This document shows positions 1-5,552 of a stretch of 6,402 bases of DNA, piece by piece (positions within the stretch are counted from its first letter, which is position 1; the number at the start of each line of letters is the position of its first letter). Below the pieces are notes generated by a model, which made no database searches, was not told the DNA's origin, and was given only the letters and a program-made list of their open reading frames with translations. Position numbers and translations under genes: made by a program. The stretch is from an uncultured Coriobacteriaceae bacterium (lineage in GTDB: Bacteria; Actinomycetota; Coriobacteriia; Coriobacteriales; QAMH01). The stretch covers positions 1 to 6,402 of the forward strand of contig CACZQA010000196.1 in assembly GCA_902783175.1 (NCBI GenBank). Reading direction: 5' to 3'.

Positions 1-546
1 CGCCTCGCGCGAGCTCTCCTTGTCGGCGCCTTTGCACACGACGTACGTGTAGCCGTCGATGCTGGTGTCGAAAGTGTAGGTGTAGCCTTCGCCTGCGTAT
101 TCGGTGCTGGAGGTGAACACCCACTCCGTGTTGAGACTGGAGAGCGCGATGCCGCCGTCGGAAAGGTCGGTGTCGAGCGACGAGAGCATCGACTCGAAGG
201 CCGAGCACTGCGCGGGGTCGGAGATGTCAAAGCCGGCATCTTGGGCCATCTGCGCGGGGATGTAGGCGATGATTTTGTCGTTTGTCACGACGACGGAGAA
301 GTATGACGCGTTCTTGCCGAGCGGGAAGACGTAGCCGTAGTAGGTGCCGCCGACGGTCTTGTTCATGCCCACCTGGCTGCGCTCGACATCTTGCAGCCCA
401 AAGGCGGCGCTGTCGATCACGATAGAAGTCGCCGCGTCCTTGTTGGAATTGACTGTGGAAGAGCCGTCGTCTGCAAAGGCGAGGGCGCCAAAGACGCCGA
501 GTGCCGCGATCAGGAAGACGCAAACTGCCAAAACGCATTTCTTCAT
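1..546 (-). CDS. Secreted protein of unknown function, 5' part only
   Basis: This reading frame is open from an ATG at 546 to the left edge, giving 182 codons with no stop, so the C-terminus is missing. The N-terminus is a clear Sec signal peptide: Lys-Lys at residues 2-3, a hydrophobic core through about residue 22, and a probable signal peptidase I site after Ala-Phe-Ala (23-25) before Asp-Asp. There is no lipobox, so release or surface location is likely. The mature part is polar, rich in Ser, Asp, Tyr and Gly, with a Tyr-rich stretch near 69-72 and a YTY/YTF pattern near 155-168. It has two cysteines (114 and 171) that could form a disulfide. I recognise no family. A purine-rich GAAAGGGG lies 13 nt before the ATG, longer than usual, but no in-frame start is closer and the signal peptide supports this ATG. 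The modA terminator upstream suggests it is a separate transcription unit. The coding call is firm; function is unknown. Confidence 0.85.
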   Translation of the reverse strand, partial: MKKCVLAVCVFLIAALGVFGALAFADDGSSTVNSNKDAATSIVIDSAAFGLQDVERSQVGMNKTVGGTYYGYVFPLGKNASYFSVVVTNDKIIAYIPAQMAQDAGFDISDPAQCSAFESMLSSLDTDLSDGGIALSSLNTEWVFTSSTEYAGEGYTYTFDTSIDGYTYVVCKGADKESSREA

Positions 547-583
547 CGGAGGAACGCTGCCCCTTTCACAATCTATTCTCAAT

Positions 584-611
584 GCGAAATATTCGCGCTA
601 GACATTCTAGC
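584..611 (-). promoter_or_regulatory. Two back-to-back perfect dyads in the upstream region of the secreted-protein gene
   Basis: Two inverted repeats abut without a gap. The first (584-596) has arms GCGAA/TTCGC around 3 nt; the second (597-611) has arms GCTAGA/TCTAGC around 3 nt. The second contains a minus-strand -10-like TAGAAT (604-609). The best upstream -35-like match, TTGAAT at 629-634, is 19 nt away, longer than ideal. The dyads lie about 40-65 nt upstream of the ATG at 546, where an operator would be expected. The symmetry is seen directly; promoter and operator roles are inferred. Confidence 0.4.
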
Positions 612-632
612 TGATAGGGAACGGTGGTATTC

Positions 633-675
633 AAAGGAAAAGGCGGATGCTGGGCTTGCGCCTCGCACCCGCCTT
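633..675 (-). terminator. Rho-independent terminator of modA
   Basis: Read on the minus strand, this has an 11-bp stem: AAGGCGGGTGC (665-675) pairs with GCATCCGCCTT (640-650), with one G-T wobble. Inside it a GGC/GCC pair closes a GCAA tetraloop of the GNRA type. The stem is followed by TTTTCCTTT. It starts about 30 bp after the modA stop. There is no T-run on the opposite side, so it should act only on minus-strand transcription, separating modA from the secreted-protein gene. Confidence 0.85.
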
Positions 676-705
676 CTCGGAGTAGCCGGCTCGATAAGGG
701 AGGAT

Positions 706-1584
706 TTAGCCGGCGAGCTCGAAGCCGTAGTTGCTGAAGATCTTCTGAGCATCTGCATCGGTCATGCAGAAGTTGAGGAAGTCGGCTGCAACGTCGGCGT
801 TGGAGCTGGTCTTGACGACTGCGCCCGGGTACTTGATCGCCTTGTGCGAATCAGACGGGGTGACGTACGCAGACTGGATGCCGTCGTAGCGGTAGATGTC
901 GGAGGAGTACACGAGGCCGGCGGCAAAGTCGCCCGTCGCGATGTGGTTGGCAACGGTGCCGACCTTGTCGGAGCCGTAGTCGAGCGTGATGCCCTGCGGC
1001 TGGATGTTGGTGATCTTGCCGTCCGCGTCCTCGTCGTAGGTGACAAGGCCAGCGCTCTTGAGCGCCTGGATGGCGTACTTGCCGGCGGGGACGGTGTTGG
1101 GCTCGCCGATGGCGATGGTGCCCTTGACGTTCTTCAGGTCCTCGAGCGAGGTGATCTTGATGTCGCTGTCCTTCTTAGTGGTGACGACGAGGTCGTTCGT
1201 GAACATGTCCGTGCGGGTGTCAGACGAGATGAGGTCAGCAGCCTTGTCCATGGTCTTGGTCGAGGCGGTGATCAGCACGTCAGCGGCAGAATTGTCGGCA
1301 GTGAGCTGCTGGACCAAGTCGCCCGATGCCTTGAACTGCGTGTCCTTGAACGTGACGTTGGAGTGAGACTTGGTGTAGAGCTTCTGGACCTCGGGCAGCG
1401 CCTTTTCCAGCGAGTTCGCGGCGAAGATCTGCAGTTCGACCTGCTGGCCGCCGTTGCTTGAGTTGCTCGATCCATTGGAGCTCGAAGCCTGGCTGCCGCC
1501 ACATCCCGAAAGCGCCAGCATCGCGGCCATTGCGCCGGCGACGACGCCGCAGACGATGAGCCGCATCACGTTCTTGCGTTTCAT
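706..1584 (-). CDS. modA: Molybdate/tungstate ABC transporter substrate-binding lipoprotein (ModA)
   Basis: A 292-residue type II periplasmic-binding-fold protein that would capture molybdate or tungstate outside the membrane and hand it to a ModBC-type permease. It starts with a lipoprotein signal (basic MKRK, hydrophobic core, lipobox LSGC with the lipidated Cys at 28), then a Ser/Asn/Gly linker to about residue 48. ModA motifs follow in order: FAANSLEKAL (54-63), ASGDLVQQL (86-94), ADVLITA (101-107), GEPNTVPAGKYA (160-171), AAGLVYSSD (211-219), KYPGAV (241-246) and a C-terminal YGFEL. Ser58, Ser87, Ala167 and Tyr216 fall where family members contact the oxyanion. The ATG at 1584 is chosen because it opens the lipoprotein signal and has AAGGGG 5 nt upstream; a longer frame to 1656 has neither. 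No modB or modC adjoins it here: downstream is a terminator and an unrelated gene. Mo and W cannot be told apart from sequence. The family call is strong. Confidence 0.93.
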   Translation of the reverse strand: MKRKNVMRLIVCGVVAGAMAAMLALSGCGGSQASSSNGSSNSSNGGQQVELQIFAANSLEKALPEVQKLYTKSHSNVTFKDTQFKASGDLVQQLTADNSAADVLITASTKTMDKAADLISSDTRTDMFTNDLVVTTKKDSDIKITSLEDLKNVKGTIAIGEPNTVPAGKYAIQALKSAGLVTYDEDADGKITNIQPQGITLDYGSDKVGTVANHIATGDFAAGLVYSSDIYRYDGIQSAYVTPSDSHKAIKYPGAVVKTSSNADVAADFLNFCMTDADAQKIFSNYGFELAG

Positions 1585-1614
1585 TGAAACCCCTTTCAAA
1601 ACTGATTGGTTCGT

Positions 1615-1653
1615 GCCTCGCCTCCCCGAGGCGGAATGCAAGTATTCTTGCAT
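1615..1653 (-). promoter_or_regulatory. Hairpin leader of modA
   Basis: The region upstream of modA has a perfect inverted repeat, ATGCAAG/CTTGCAT, around 4 nt (1636-1653). Next to it is a GC-rich segment (1615-1633) that can fold in two mutually exclusive ways: CGCCTC/GAGGCG with a 3-nt loop, or GCCTCG/CGAGGC with a 6-nt loop. Both lie between the candidate promoter and the ribosome-binding site, so they would be in the leader RNA. This could be an operator or an RNA control element. I could not match it to the Moco RNA motif or to a ModE box. Confidence 0.4.
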
Positions 1654-1675
1654 CAAACTATGTACTTCGCAACAG

Positions 1676-1702
1676 ATAATATTGAAATGGAAATAATCTC
1701 AA
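1676..1702 (-). promoter_or_regulatory. Candidate promoter of modA
   Basis: On the minus strand a -35-like TTGAGA (1697-1702) and a -10-like TATTAT (1676-1681) are 15 nt apart, slightly short. The segment lies in a distinctly AT-rich stretch (about 1655-1780) in otherwise GC-rich DNA. It would give a leader of roughly 85 nt before the ATG at 1584. A second TATTAT at 1709-1714 has no good -35 partner. No terminator is apparent after the TSUP stop at 1771, so read-through from that operon is also possible. Confidence 0.4.
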
Positions 1703-1770
1703 TAAAGGATAATACGGGAACCGAAACAATATATGACCTGCGGAAATGCTACGGTCACCGAAGCAAAAAA

Positions 1771-2562
1771 TTACATAATGCCCGTTAATTGGAGGATGAG
1801 GCGCACCGCAAAGACGATGATCACCACGAGGATGATGGGGCGAACGATGGCCGATCCCTTGTTGGAAAAAAGTTTTGCGCCCAGGTAGTTTCCGGCGATG
1901 TTGGCGATGCCGCCGGTGATGCCAAGACCAATGAGCGTGGTTCCCGAGACGAGGAACACGATGAGCGCCGTGACGTTGGTGGTGAGGTTGATGGCTTTGG
2001 TCACGCCGGCCGCCTTGAAGACATCGAGGCGTGCGACGCCTGTGAGCAGCAGAAGCAGAAACGTGCCGGTGCCCGGGCCGTAGAAGCCGTCGTAGATGCC
2101 CACCACGAAGGCGACTGCCATGCAAAGGATTGCCGTTTTCGACGCGCCAAAGGCGGGCTTGTCGTTGTTCAGGTCCTTCTTGTAGATTACGTAGAACCCG
2201 ACGATGGGCAGCGCGACGAGCATGAATATCATGAGCAGGCGGTCGCTCGCGACGAGCGCGAGCCGCGCCCCCAGAAACGAGCCGAGCAGTGCCGTGATGA
2301 CGCTCAGGCCAGCGGTCTTCCAGGGGATGTAGCCGTTTTTGGCGTAGCGCCAGGTCGCGATGGACGTGCCCATCGAAGACGACAGCTTGTTCGTGCCGAT
2401 GGCGAGATGCGGTGGCAGCCCGCAAAACAGGTAGGCGGGTATGGAGATGAGCCCGCCGCCGCCTCCGATGGCGTCGACGAAGCCTGCGATGAAGAGCAAC
2501 GGCAAGACGATGGCGAGCCCCCAGAGGGGGAGCCCGCCCGTGATAAAGCCCACAAAGTCCAC
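1771..2562 (-). CDS. TSUP (TauE/SafE, DUF81) family membrane permease
   Basis: A 263-residue polytopic membrane protein of the TauE/SafE family, whose characterised members move sulfite, sulfonates or other small anions, often outward. It shows the family's internal duplication. The first half has GFVDAIGGGGGL (27-38) and AIGTNKLSSSMGT (54-66); the second repeats the pattern as GIYDGFYGPGTGTF (155-168) and AAGVTKAINLTTN (184-196). The first block is most like the E. coli YfcA type. Several hydrophobic spans cover most of the chain and the length is normal. The start is a GTG at 2562 with AAGGA 6 nt upstream; the translation begins at the first membrane segment, as expected. The stop of the symporter gene is 30 bp upstream on the same strand, so the two are probably cotranscribed and this is the second gene. 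No clear terminator follows. Family is firm; substrate is unknown. Confidence 0.9.
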   Translation of the reverse strand: MDFVGFITGGLPLWGLAIVLPLLFIAGFVDAIGGGGGLISIPAYLFCGLPPHLAIGTNKLSSSMGTSIATWRYAKNGYIPWKTAGLSVITALLGSFLGARLALVASDRLLMIFMLVALPIVGFYVIYKKDLNNDKPAFGASKTAILCMAVAFVVGIYDGFYGPGTGTFLLLLLTGVARLDVFKAAGVTKAINLTTNVTALIVFLVSGTTLIGLGITGGIANIAGNYLGAKLFSNKGSAIVRPIILVVIIVFAVRLILQLTGIM

Positions 2563-2592
2563 GATACGTCCTTTGTTCCTGCGGTGTGCTGG

Positions 2593-4047
2593 CTATTTCT
2601 TGTTGGAGACGATCTTGGGCTCTTCGATGTCCTCGAACTTGTCGAGGTCGCCCTCGTTGCCGATCTCGGATGTGCCATCGTGTTCGGTGAACTCGTCGTA
2701 GTCAGTGGGCTCGTCGGGCTCGCCCAAAGAGTCGGCGTCGACGGCGCCAAAGTCGGAGTTCTTGAAGACTCCCGTATCGAGCATACCGGTGAGCTTGGCC
2801 ATGATGGTGGTCACGACGGCATCGCCCGTGATGTTGATGGTCGTGCGGCCCATGTCGAGAATGCGGTCGATGCCCATGATCATGGCGACACCCTCGGCGG
2901 GCAGCCCGACGCTCTCGAAGACCATGGCGAGCATGATCGTGCCGACGCCCGGGACGCCTGCCGTGCCGATAGAGGCCGTGACCGCGGTGACGACAGTGGT
3001 GACGAGCATGGCGGGGGTGAGGTCGATGCCAAACGCCTGCGCGATGAAGACGACGGCCGCGCCCTGCATGATGGCGGTGCCGTCCATGTTGATGGTGGCA
3101 CCCAGCGGGATGGTGAACGACGAGACCTTGGGGTTGACGCCGACCTTCTCCTCGAGCGTCTCCATGTTGAGCGGGATGGTGGCGTTAGAAGAGCTCGTCG
3201 AGAACGCGAACACCATGACCGGCCAGAACTTGTGCAGGAAGTGGAACGGGTTGAGGCGCGTGAAGACCACGAGCAGAAGCATGTACACGACGAGCAGCTG
3301 CACGGCGAGACCCAGGTAGACGGTGCCGATGAACTTGAGCATCGGCAGCATGCCGTTGATGCCGAGGTTGGCGAACGTACGCGCGATCAGGCAGAAGATG
3401 CCGATGGGGGCGACCTTCAGCACGAGGCCGATCATCTTCATCATGATGGCGTTGAACTGGAAGAAGAAGCGGTTGACGGTGCCGACCTTCTTGCCGAGGC
3501 GGCCCAAGATGAAGCCGAGCACGAGCGCGAAGAAGATGACTTGGAGCATGCTGCCCTTCGCCATCGCGTCGACCACGTTGGTGGGGATGATGTTGACGAG
3601 CACGTCGACCATCGTCTGGTCGGTCGAGGTCGCCTTGGGCTCCTGGGTGACCACCGACGCCATGTCAAGACCTACGCCCGGCTGCACGATTCCGGCGAGA
3701 CCGAGCGCGATGATTACCGCGACGGCCGTCGTGACGAGGTACATGAGGATGGTTCCGACGCCCACTTTGCCGAGCATCTTCGGGTCGCTCATCGAGGCGG
3801 CGCCGCAGACAATCGAGCAGAACACGAGCGGGATGACGAGCATCTGCATCAAGCGGATGAACCACTGGCCCAACACGTAGAAGATACCCTCGATAAGAAT
3901 CGAGTCTGCGGCAGACCCGCTGGGAATGACAAAGCTGCAGATGATGCCGACGACGATGCCCGCGATGAGCGACAGGAGGATCCACGTCGTCAGGCCGAGC
4001 CCCTTCTTCTCGGATTTGTTGGCAGAGGTTTTAGTGGTGGTACTCAA
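2593..4047 (-). CDS. Dicarboxylate/amino acid:cation symporter (DAACS/Glt family) with acidic C-terminal tail
   Basis: A 484-residue secondary transporter of the glutamate/aspartate/C4-dicarboxylate symporter family, which imports acidic substrates with Na+ or H+ across the inner membrane. Signature elements are in order: the serine-rich motif STSSSNATIP (283-292), NMDGT (320-324), GTAGVPG (361-367, hairpin 2) and DMGRTTINITGD (398-409). Asp394, Asp398, Arg401, Thr402, Asn405 and Asp409 align with GltPh D390, D394, R397, T398, N401 and D405. The arginine that reads a side-chain acid is therefore kept, favouring an acidic rather than a neutral amino acid. NATIP resembles glutamate/aspartate transporters more than DctA. 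Oddly, after the last membrane segment there is a 56-residue tail (429-484) with 19 Asp/Glu, making the protein about 60 residues longer than usual. The start is TTG at 4047 with GGGGAG 5 nt upstream; the nearby ATG is out of frame. It leads a probable operon with the TSUP gene. Confidence 0.93.
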   Translation of the reverse strand: MSTTTKTSANKSEKKGLGLTTWILLSLIAGIVVGIICSFVIPSGSAADSILIEGIFYVLGQWFIRLMQMLVIPLVFCSIVCGAASMSDPKMLGKVGVGTILMYLVTTAVAVIIALGLAGIVQPGVGLDMASVVTQEPKATSTDQTMVDVLVNIIPTNVVDAMAKGSMLQVIFFALVLGFILGRLGKKVGTVNRFFFQFNAIMMKMIGLVLKVAPIGIFCLIARTFANLGINGMLPMLKFIGTVYLGLAVQLLVVYMLLLVVFTRLNPFHFLHKFWPVMVFAFSTSSSNATIPLNMETLEEKVGVNPKVSSFTIPLGATINMDGTAIMQGAAVVFIAQAFGIDLTPAMLVTTVVTAVTASIGTAGVPGVGTIMLAMVFESVGLPAEGVAMIMGIDRILDMGRTTINITGDAVVTTIMAKLTGMLDTGVFKNSDFGAVDADSLGEPDEPTDYDEFTEHDGTSEIGNEGDLDKFEDIEEPKIVSNKK

Positions 4048-4068
4048 GGTTTCTCCCCATCTAGATGC

Positions 4069-4089
4069 GTGAATAGTCGATTCACTATA
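4069..4089 (-). promoter_or_regulatory. Candidate promoter and operator of the symporter-TSUP operon
   Basis: A perfect dyad GTGAAT-5 nt-ATTCAC spans 4069-4085, 22-38 bp upstream of the TTG start. It overlaps the end of a minus-strand -10-like TATAGT (4084-4089), so a bound protein would cover the transcription start. No strong -35 is visible at the right distance (the best is a 3/6 match, TCGAGC). The position suits a repressor site. The symmetry is observed; the regulatory role is inferred. The rest of the 129-bp gap to trmB shows no convincing terminator. Confidence 0.4.
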
Positions 4090-4176
4090 TGAGGAAAACC
4101 TGTGGTGCTCGAATGTGCATTTGACCTGCGGCTCGATTTTTTCGGGGAACGCGGTGCCGGCGGATACGTCTGGAGG

Positions 4177-5004
4177 CTACTTGCCCTGGAGTTTCGCTCG
4201 TTGTTTGGCGCGCACGTTTCTCATGTTCATCACGCCGCGCTCCATGCCGTAGGGAATGTAGCCCATGTGCTCGAGGTCTTCGGGTAGGTAGTCGAACAGC
4301 GACAGCGCGGCGGTCTGCTCGCGCGTGTAGGGCCGGTCTGCCTTGACGGCGCGCAGCGCATGGATCTTCGCGCCCTTCTCCGTCAGACGGTCCTCGTACT
4401 CGGTCGTGGCCAACTCGGGGCAGTCCGCCCTGAGGTCGGTCGAGCTCCACACGACGTCGTAACCCGCCAGATCGAACTGCACGAGCGAGAACTCGAAGAA
4501 CGGCGCGCTGTCCGTCTTCATGTGGATGGTGCCGCCGTCTTTGAGAAGCGGACGGTACATGATGAGGTTGTCCACGTAGGTGAGGCGCTCTGCGGCGTGC
4601 TTCTTGCGCGGGTGCGGCGTGGAGAAGTTGAGGTGGATGGCGTCGAGCTCGCCCGGGCCAAAGAGGTCTCCCAGGTCCTCGGCGTCTGCGAGGGTGAAGA
4701 TCACGTTGTCCAGCCCGCCTTCGACGACCTTCTCTGCGGCGAGCGCTATGCAGATCTTCTCGTAGTCGAGCCCGATGAAGAGCTGGTCGGGGTGCTCTTT
4801 TGCCTGGGCGAGCGAGAACTGGCCCTTGCCACACCCGAGGTCGAGGTGCACTTCGCGCGCAGAGGGGCAGTGACGCGCTACCCATGCGCCCTTGCACTCG
4901 GCGGGCTCGAGCTCGACGCCATCGGCGTACCATTCGAAGCGCTCGTCGAGGTTCTTCAGCGGCCGGGCGTGCGATCTATGGCGTTTGCGCAGTTCCTGTG
5001 GCAT
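4177..5004 (-). CDS. trmB: tRNA (guanine-N7-)-methyltransferase, TrmB family
   Basis: A 275-residue SAM-dependent methyltransferase expected to form m7G46 in the variable loop of tRNAs. The Rossmann-type SAM site is LDLGCGKGQF (54-63), with the second acidic strand at FIGLDYEK (76-83). Downstream family blocks are LDNVIF (98-103), DAIHLNF (121-127), HMKTDSAPFFEFSL (161-174) and TEYEDRLTEKGAKI (191-204). Two features are unusual. The block after NF, normally PDPWPKKRH, reads STPHPRKKH (128-136), so the usual Asp and Trp are Thr129 and His131. The chain also continues about 65 residues past where B. subtilis TrmB ends, with a basic end (RNVRAKQRAKLQGK). The ATG at 5004 is chosen because the N-terminal KGAW and RKRH region aligns with known starts; only a weak GGAAG lies 9 nt upstream. 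The frame runs open far upstream but through repeats, so the longer version is rejected. The family call is strong; exact activity is less sure because of the motif change. Confidence 0.88.
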   Translation of the reverse strand: MPQELRKRHRSHARPLKNLDERFEWYADGVELEPAECKGAWVARHCPSAREVHLDLGCGKGQFSLAQAKEHPDQLFIGLDYEKICIALAAEKVVEGGLDNVIFTLADAEDLGDLFGPGELDAIHLNFSTPHPRKKHAAERLTYVDNLIMYRPLLKDGGTIHMKTDSAPFFEFSLVQFDLAGYDVVWSSTDLRADCPELATTEYEDRLTEKGAKIHALRAVKADRPYTREQTAALSLFDYLPEDLEHMGYIPYGMERGVMNMRNVRAKQRAKLQGK

Positions 5005-5080
5005 GGACTGATGCTTCCGTTCGTAGGTGGTTGCGGTTTGCAAGAAGGATAGCCGAAATAGGGCGGTGGTCTCGCGTTGA

Positions 5081-5109
5081 TTTGTATGGGATGTCACGGG
5101 GGACTTCAA
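5081..5109 (-). promoter_or_regulatory. Candidate promoter of trmB, overlapping the first repeat unit
   Basis: On the minus strand a -35-like TTGAAG (5104-5109) and a -10-like TACAAA (5081-5086) are 17 nt apart, each matching 4 of 6 consensus bases. This would start a leader of about 70 nt before the ATG at 5004. The -35 lies inside repeat unit A, so the array border may have supplied part of the promoter. In unit D the matching place reads TTGTGG. Confidence 0.4.
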
Positions 5110-5191
5110 GGGTGACGGATTTTGCCGCGGAAAGGACCGAGGGTGACGTTTTCGGCCCCGAAACCGTCGCCTTTGGCCGGTCTCGTGGCAG
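5088..5191 (+). repeat. Repeat unit A
   Basis: 104 bp, the same length as unit D and identical at about 87 of 104 positions; over the core from 5107 the identity is 74 of 85. Outer stem 5122-5129/5184-5191 pairs fully if one T-G and one G-T wobble are allowed. Middle stem 5137-5143/5170-5176 pairs with two G-T wobbles. Inner hairpin is 5150-5154/5159-5163. All four wobbles are G-U or U-G only in a plus-strand transcript. Confidence 0.9.
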
Positions 5192-5201
5192 CTCGGTGCG
5201 G

Positions 5202-5312
5202 AGGATGCCGCGGCAGGCGCCGAGGGGGACGTATCTGTCACGGATCGCCGCGAGGGAGACGAGCCTGCCTCCAGGGCTCTTTCGCCCTTGTTACGTCTCG
5301 TGACCGCCAGGC
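5202..5312 (+). repeat. Repeat unit B (most diverged)
   Basis: The left part (5202-5243) aligns with unit D with one gap; the right part is more diverged. The outer stem reads CTG-TCACG (5235-5242) against CGTGA-(4 nt)-CAG (5299-5310). Relative to unit C, two base pairs are changed on both sides (C-G to T-A and G-C to A-T), which keeps the stem. The middle stem CGAGGG/CCCTTG (5251-5256/5285-5290) pairs with one G-T wobble. The inner hairpin is not recognisable. Confidence 0.75.
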
Positions 5313-5316
5313 GCAT

Positions 5317-5419
5317 GGGGTGCCGCAGAACGTTGCAAGGGGGAGAGGACCTGCCGCGGAAGGCCCCGAGGGAGACATGCGGCGCGTGAGGTTTTCGCCC
5401 TCGGCCTGCTTCGCGGCAG
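5317..5419 (+). repeat. Repeat unit C
   Basis: About 103 bp. Outer stem CTGCCGCG/CGCGGCAG (5351-5358/5412-5419) is perfect over 8 bp and middle stem CCGAGGG/CCCTCGG (5366-5372/5398-5404) is perfect over 7 bp. The interior between the middle arms differs from units A and D, so sequence is less conserved there than in the stems. Confidence 0.85.
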
Positions 5420-5430
5420 GCTAGAACGCG

Positions 5431-5450
5431 GGATGCCGCGGGATGCCGCG
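5431..5450. repeat. Perfect 10-bp tandem duplication at the C/D junction
   Basis: GGATGCCGCG occurs twice in direct succession (5431-5440 and 5441-5450). This sequence is the left end of the repeat unit, so the unit boundary itself appears to have been duplicated, which fits slippage or unequal recombination between units and explains the longer C-to-D step. Confidence 0.9.
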
Positions 5451-5543
5451 GGAGGCCACAAGGGAGACGGATTCTGCCACGGAAAGGCCCGAGGGTGACG
5501 TTTTCGGCCCCGAAACCTTCGCCCTCGGCGCGTTTCGCGGCAG
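5440..5543 (+). repeat. Repeat unit D
   Basis: 104 bp, closest to unit A. Outer stem 5474-5481/5536-5543 has one A/C mismatch, middle stem 5489-5495/5522-5528 is perfect, and the inner hairpin TTTCG/CGAAA (5502-5506/5511-5515) is kept. It ends 46 bp before the start of the TraX-family gene, just upstream of that gene's candidate promoter. Confidence 0.9.
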
Positions 5544-5552
5544 GCCCCCGCC

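Larger units (their letters stand above)
5088..5543. repeat. Array of four degenerate direct repeats with nested hairpin potential
   Basis: Nearly all of the 585-bp gap between trmB and the TraX-family gene is made of four same-direction copies of a roughly 105-110 bp element, starting at about 5088, 5202, 5317 and 5440 (steps of about 114, 115 and 123 bp). Each copy holds three nested inverted repeats: an outer CTGCCGCG/CGCGGCAG type, a middle CCGAGGG/CCCTCGG type, and in the best copies an inner TTTCG/CGAAA. Substitutions in the stems are often matched or G-T tolerated, mostly in the plus-strand sense. The array carries no transposase, has no CRISPR-like spacing and does not read as a convincing protein. 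It could be a REP/BIME-like intergenic element or a structured RNA. The repeat is clear; its function is unknown. Confidence 0.9.

Noticed and set aside
391..1461. Plus-strand open frame of 356 codons opposite modA
   Set aside because: It is antisense to modA, which has all its family motifs, and has no family resemblance, signal or ribosome-binding site of its own.
1585..1656. Longer modA start at 1656
   Set aside because: It would put 24 polar residues before the lipoprotein signal and has no ribosome-binding site; the ATG at 1584 has one at the right distance.
1743..1770. Small hairpin CGG/CCG next to a T-run after the TSUP stop
   Set aside because: On the minus strand the T-run comes before the hairpin, not after it, so it does not form a Rho-independent terminator.
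1789..4092. Plus-strand open frame of 767 codons opposite the transporter genes
   Set aside because: It is antisense to two clearly recognisable transporters. Its product is an implausible run of Asp, Glu, His and Arg, as expected from reading GC-rich hydrophobic codons backwards.
4122..4143. Plus-strand T-run (4136-4142) as a terminator in the trmB-symporter gap
   Set aside because: No adequate GC-rich stem precedes it on the plus strand, and no plus-strand gene ends there. On the minus strand it is an A-run.
5088..5543. CRISPR array or repeat protein
   Set aside because: Units are over 100 bp, diverged and almost contiguous with no regular spacers, there are no cas genes, and indels between units change the reading frame.
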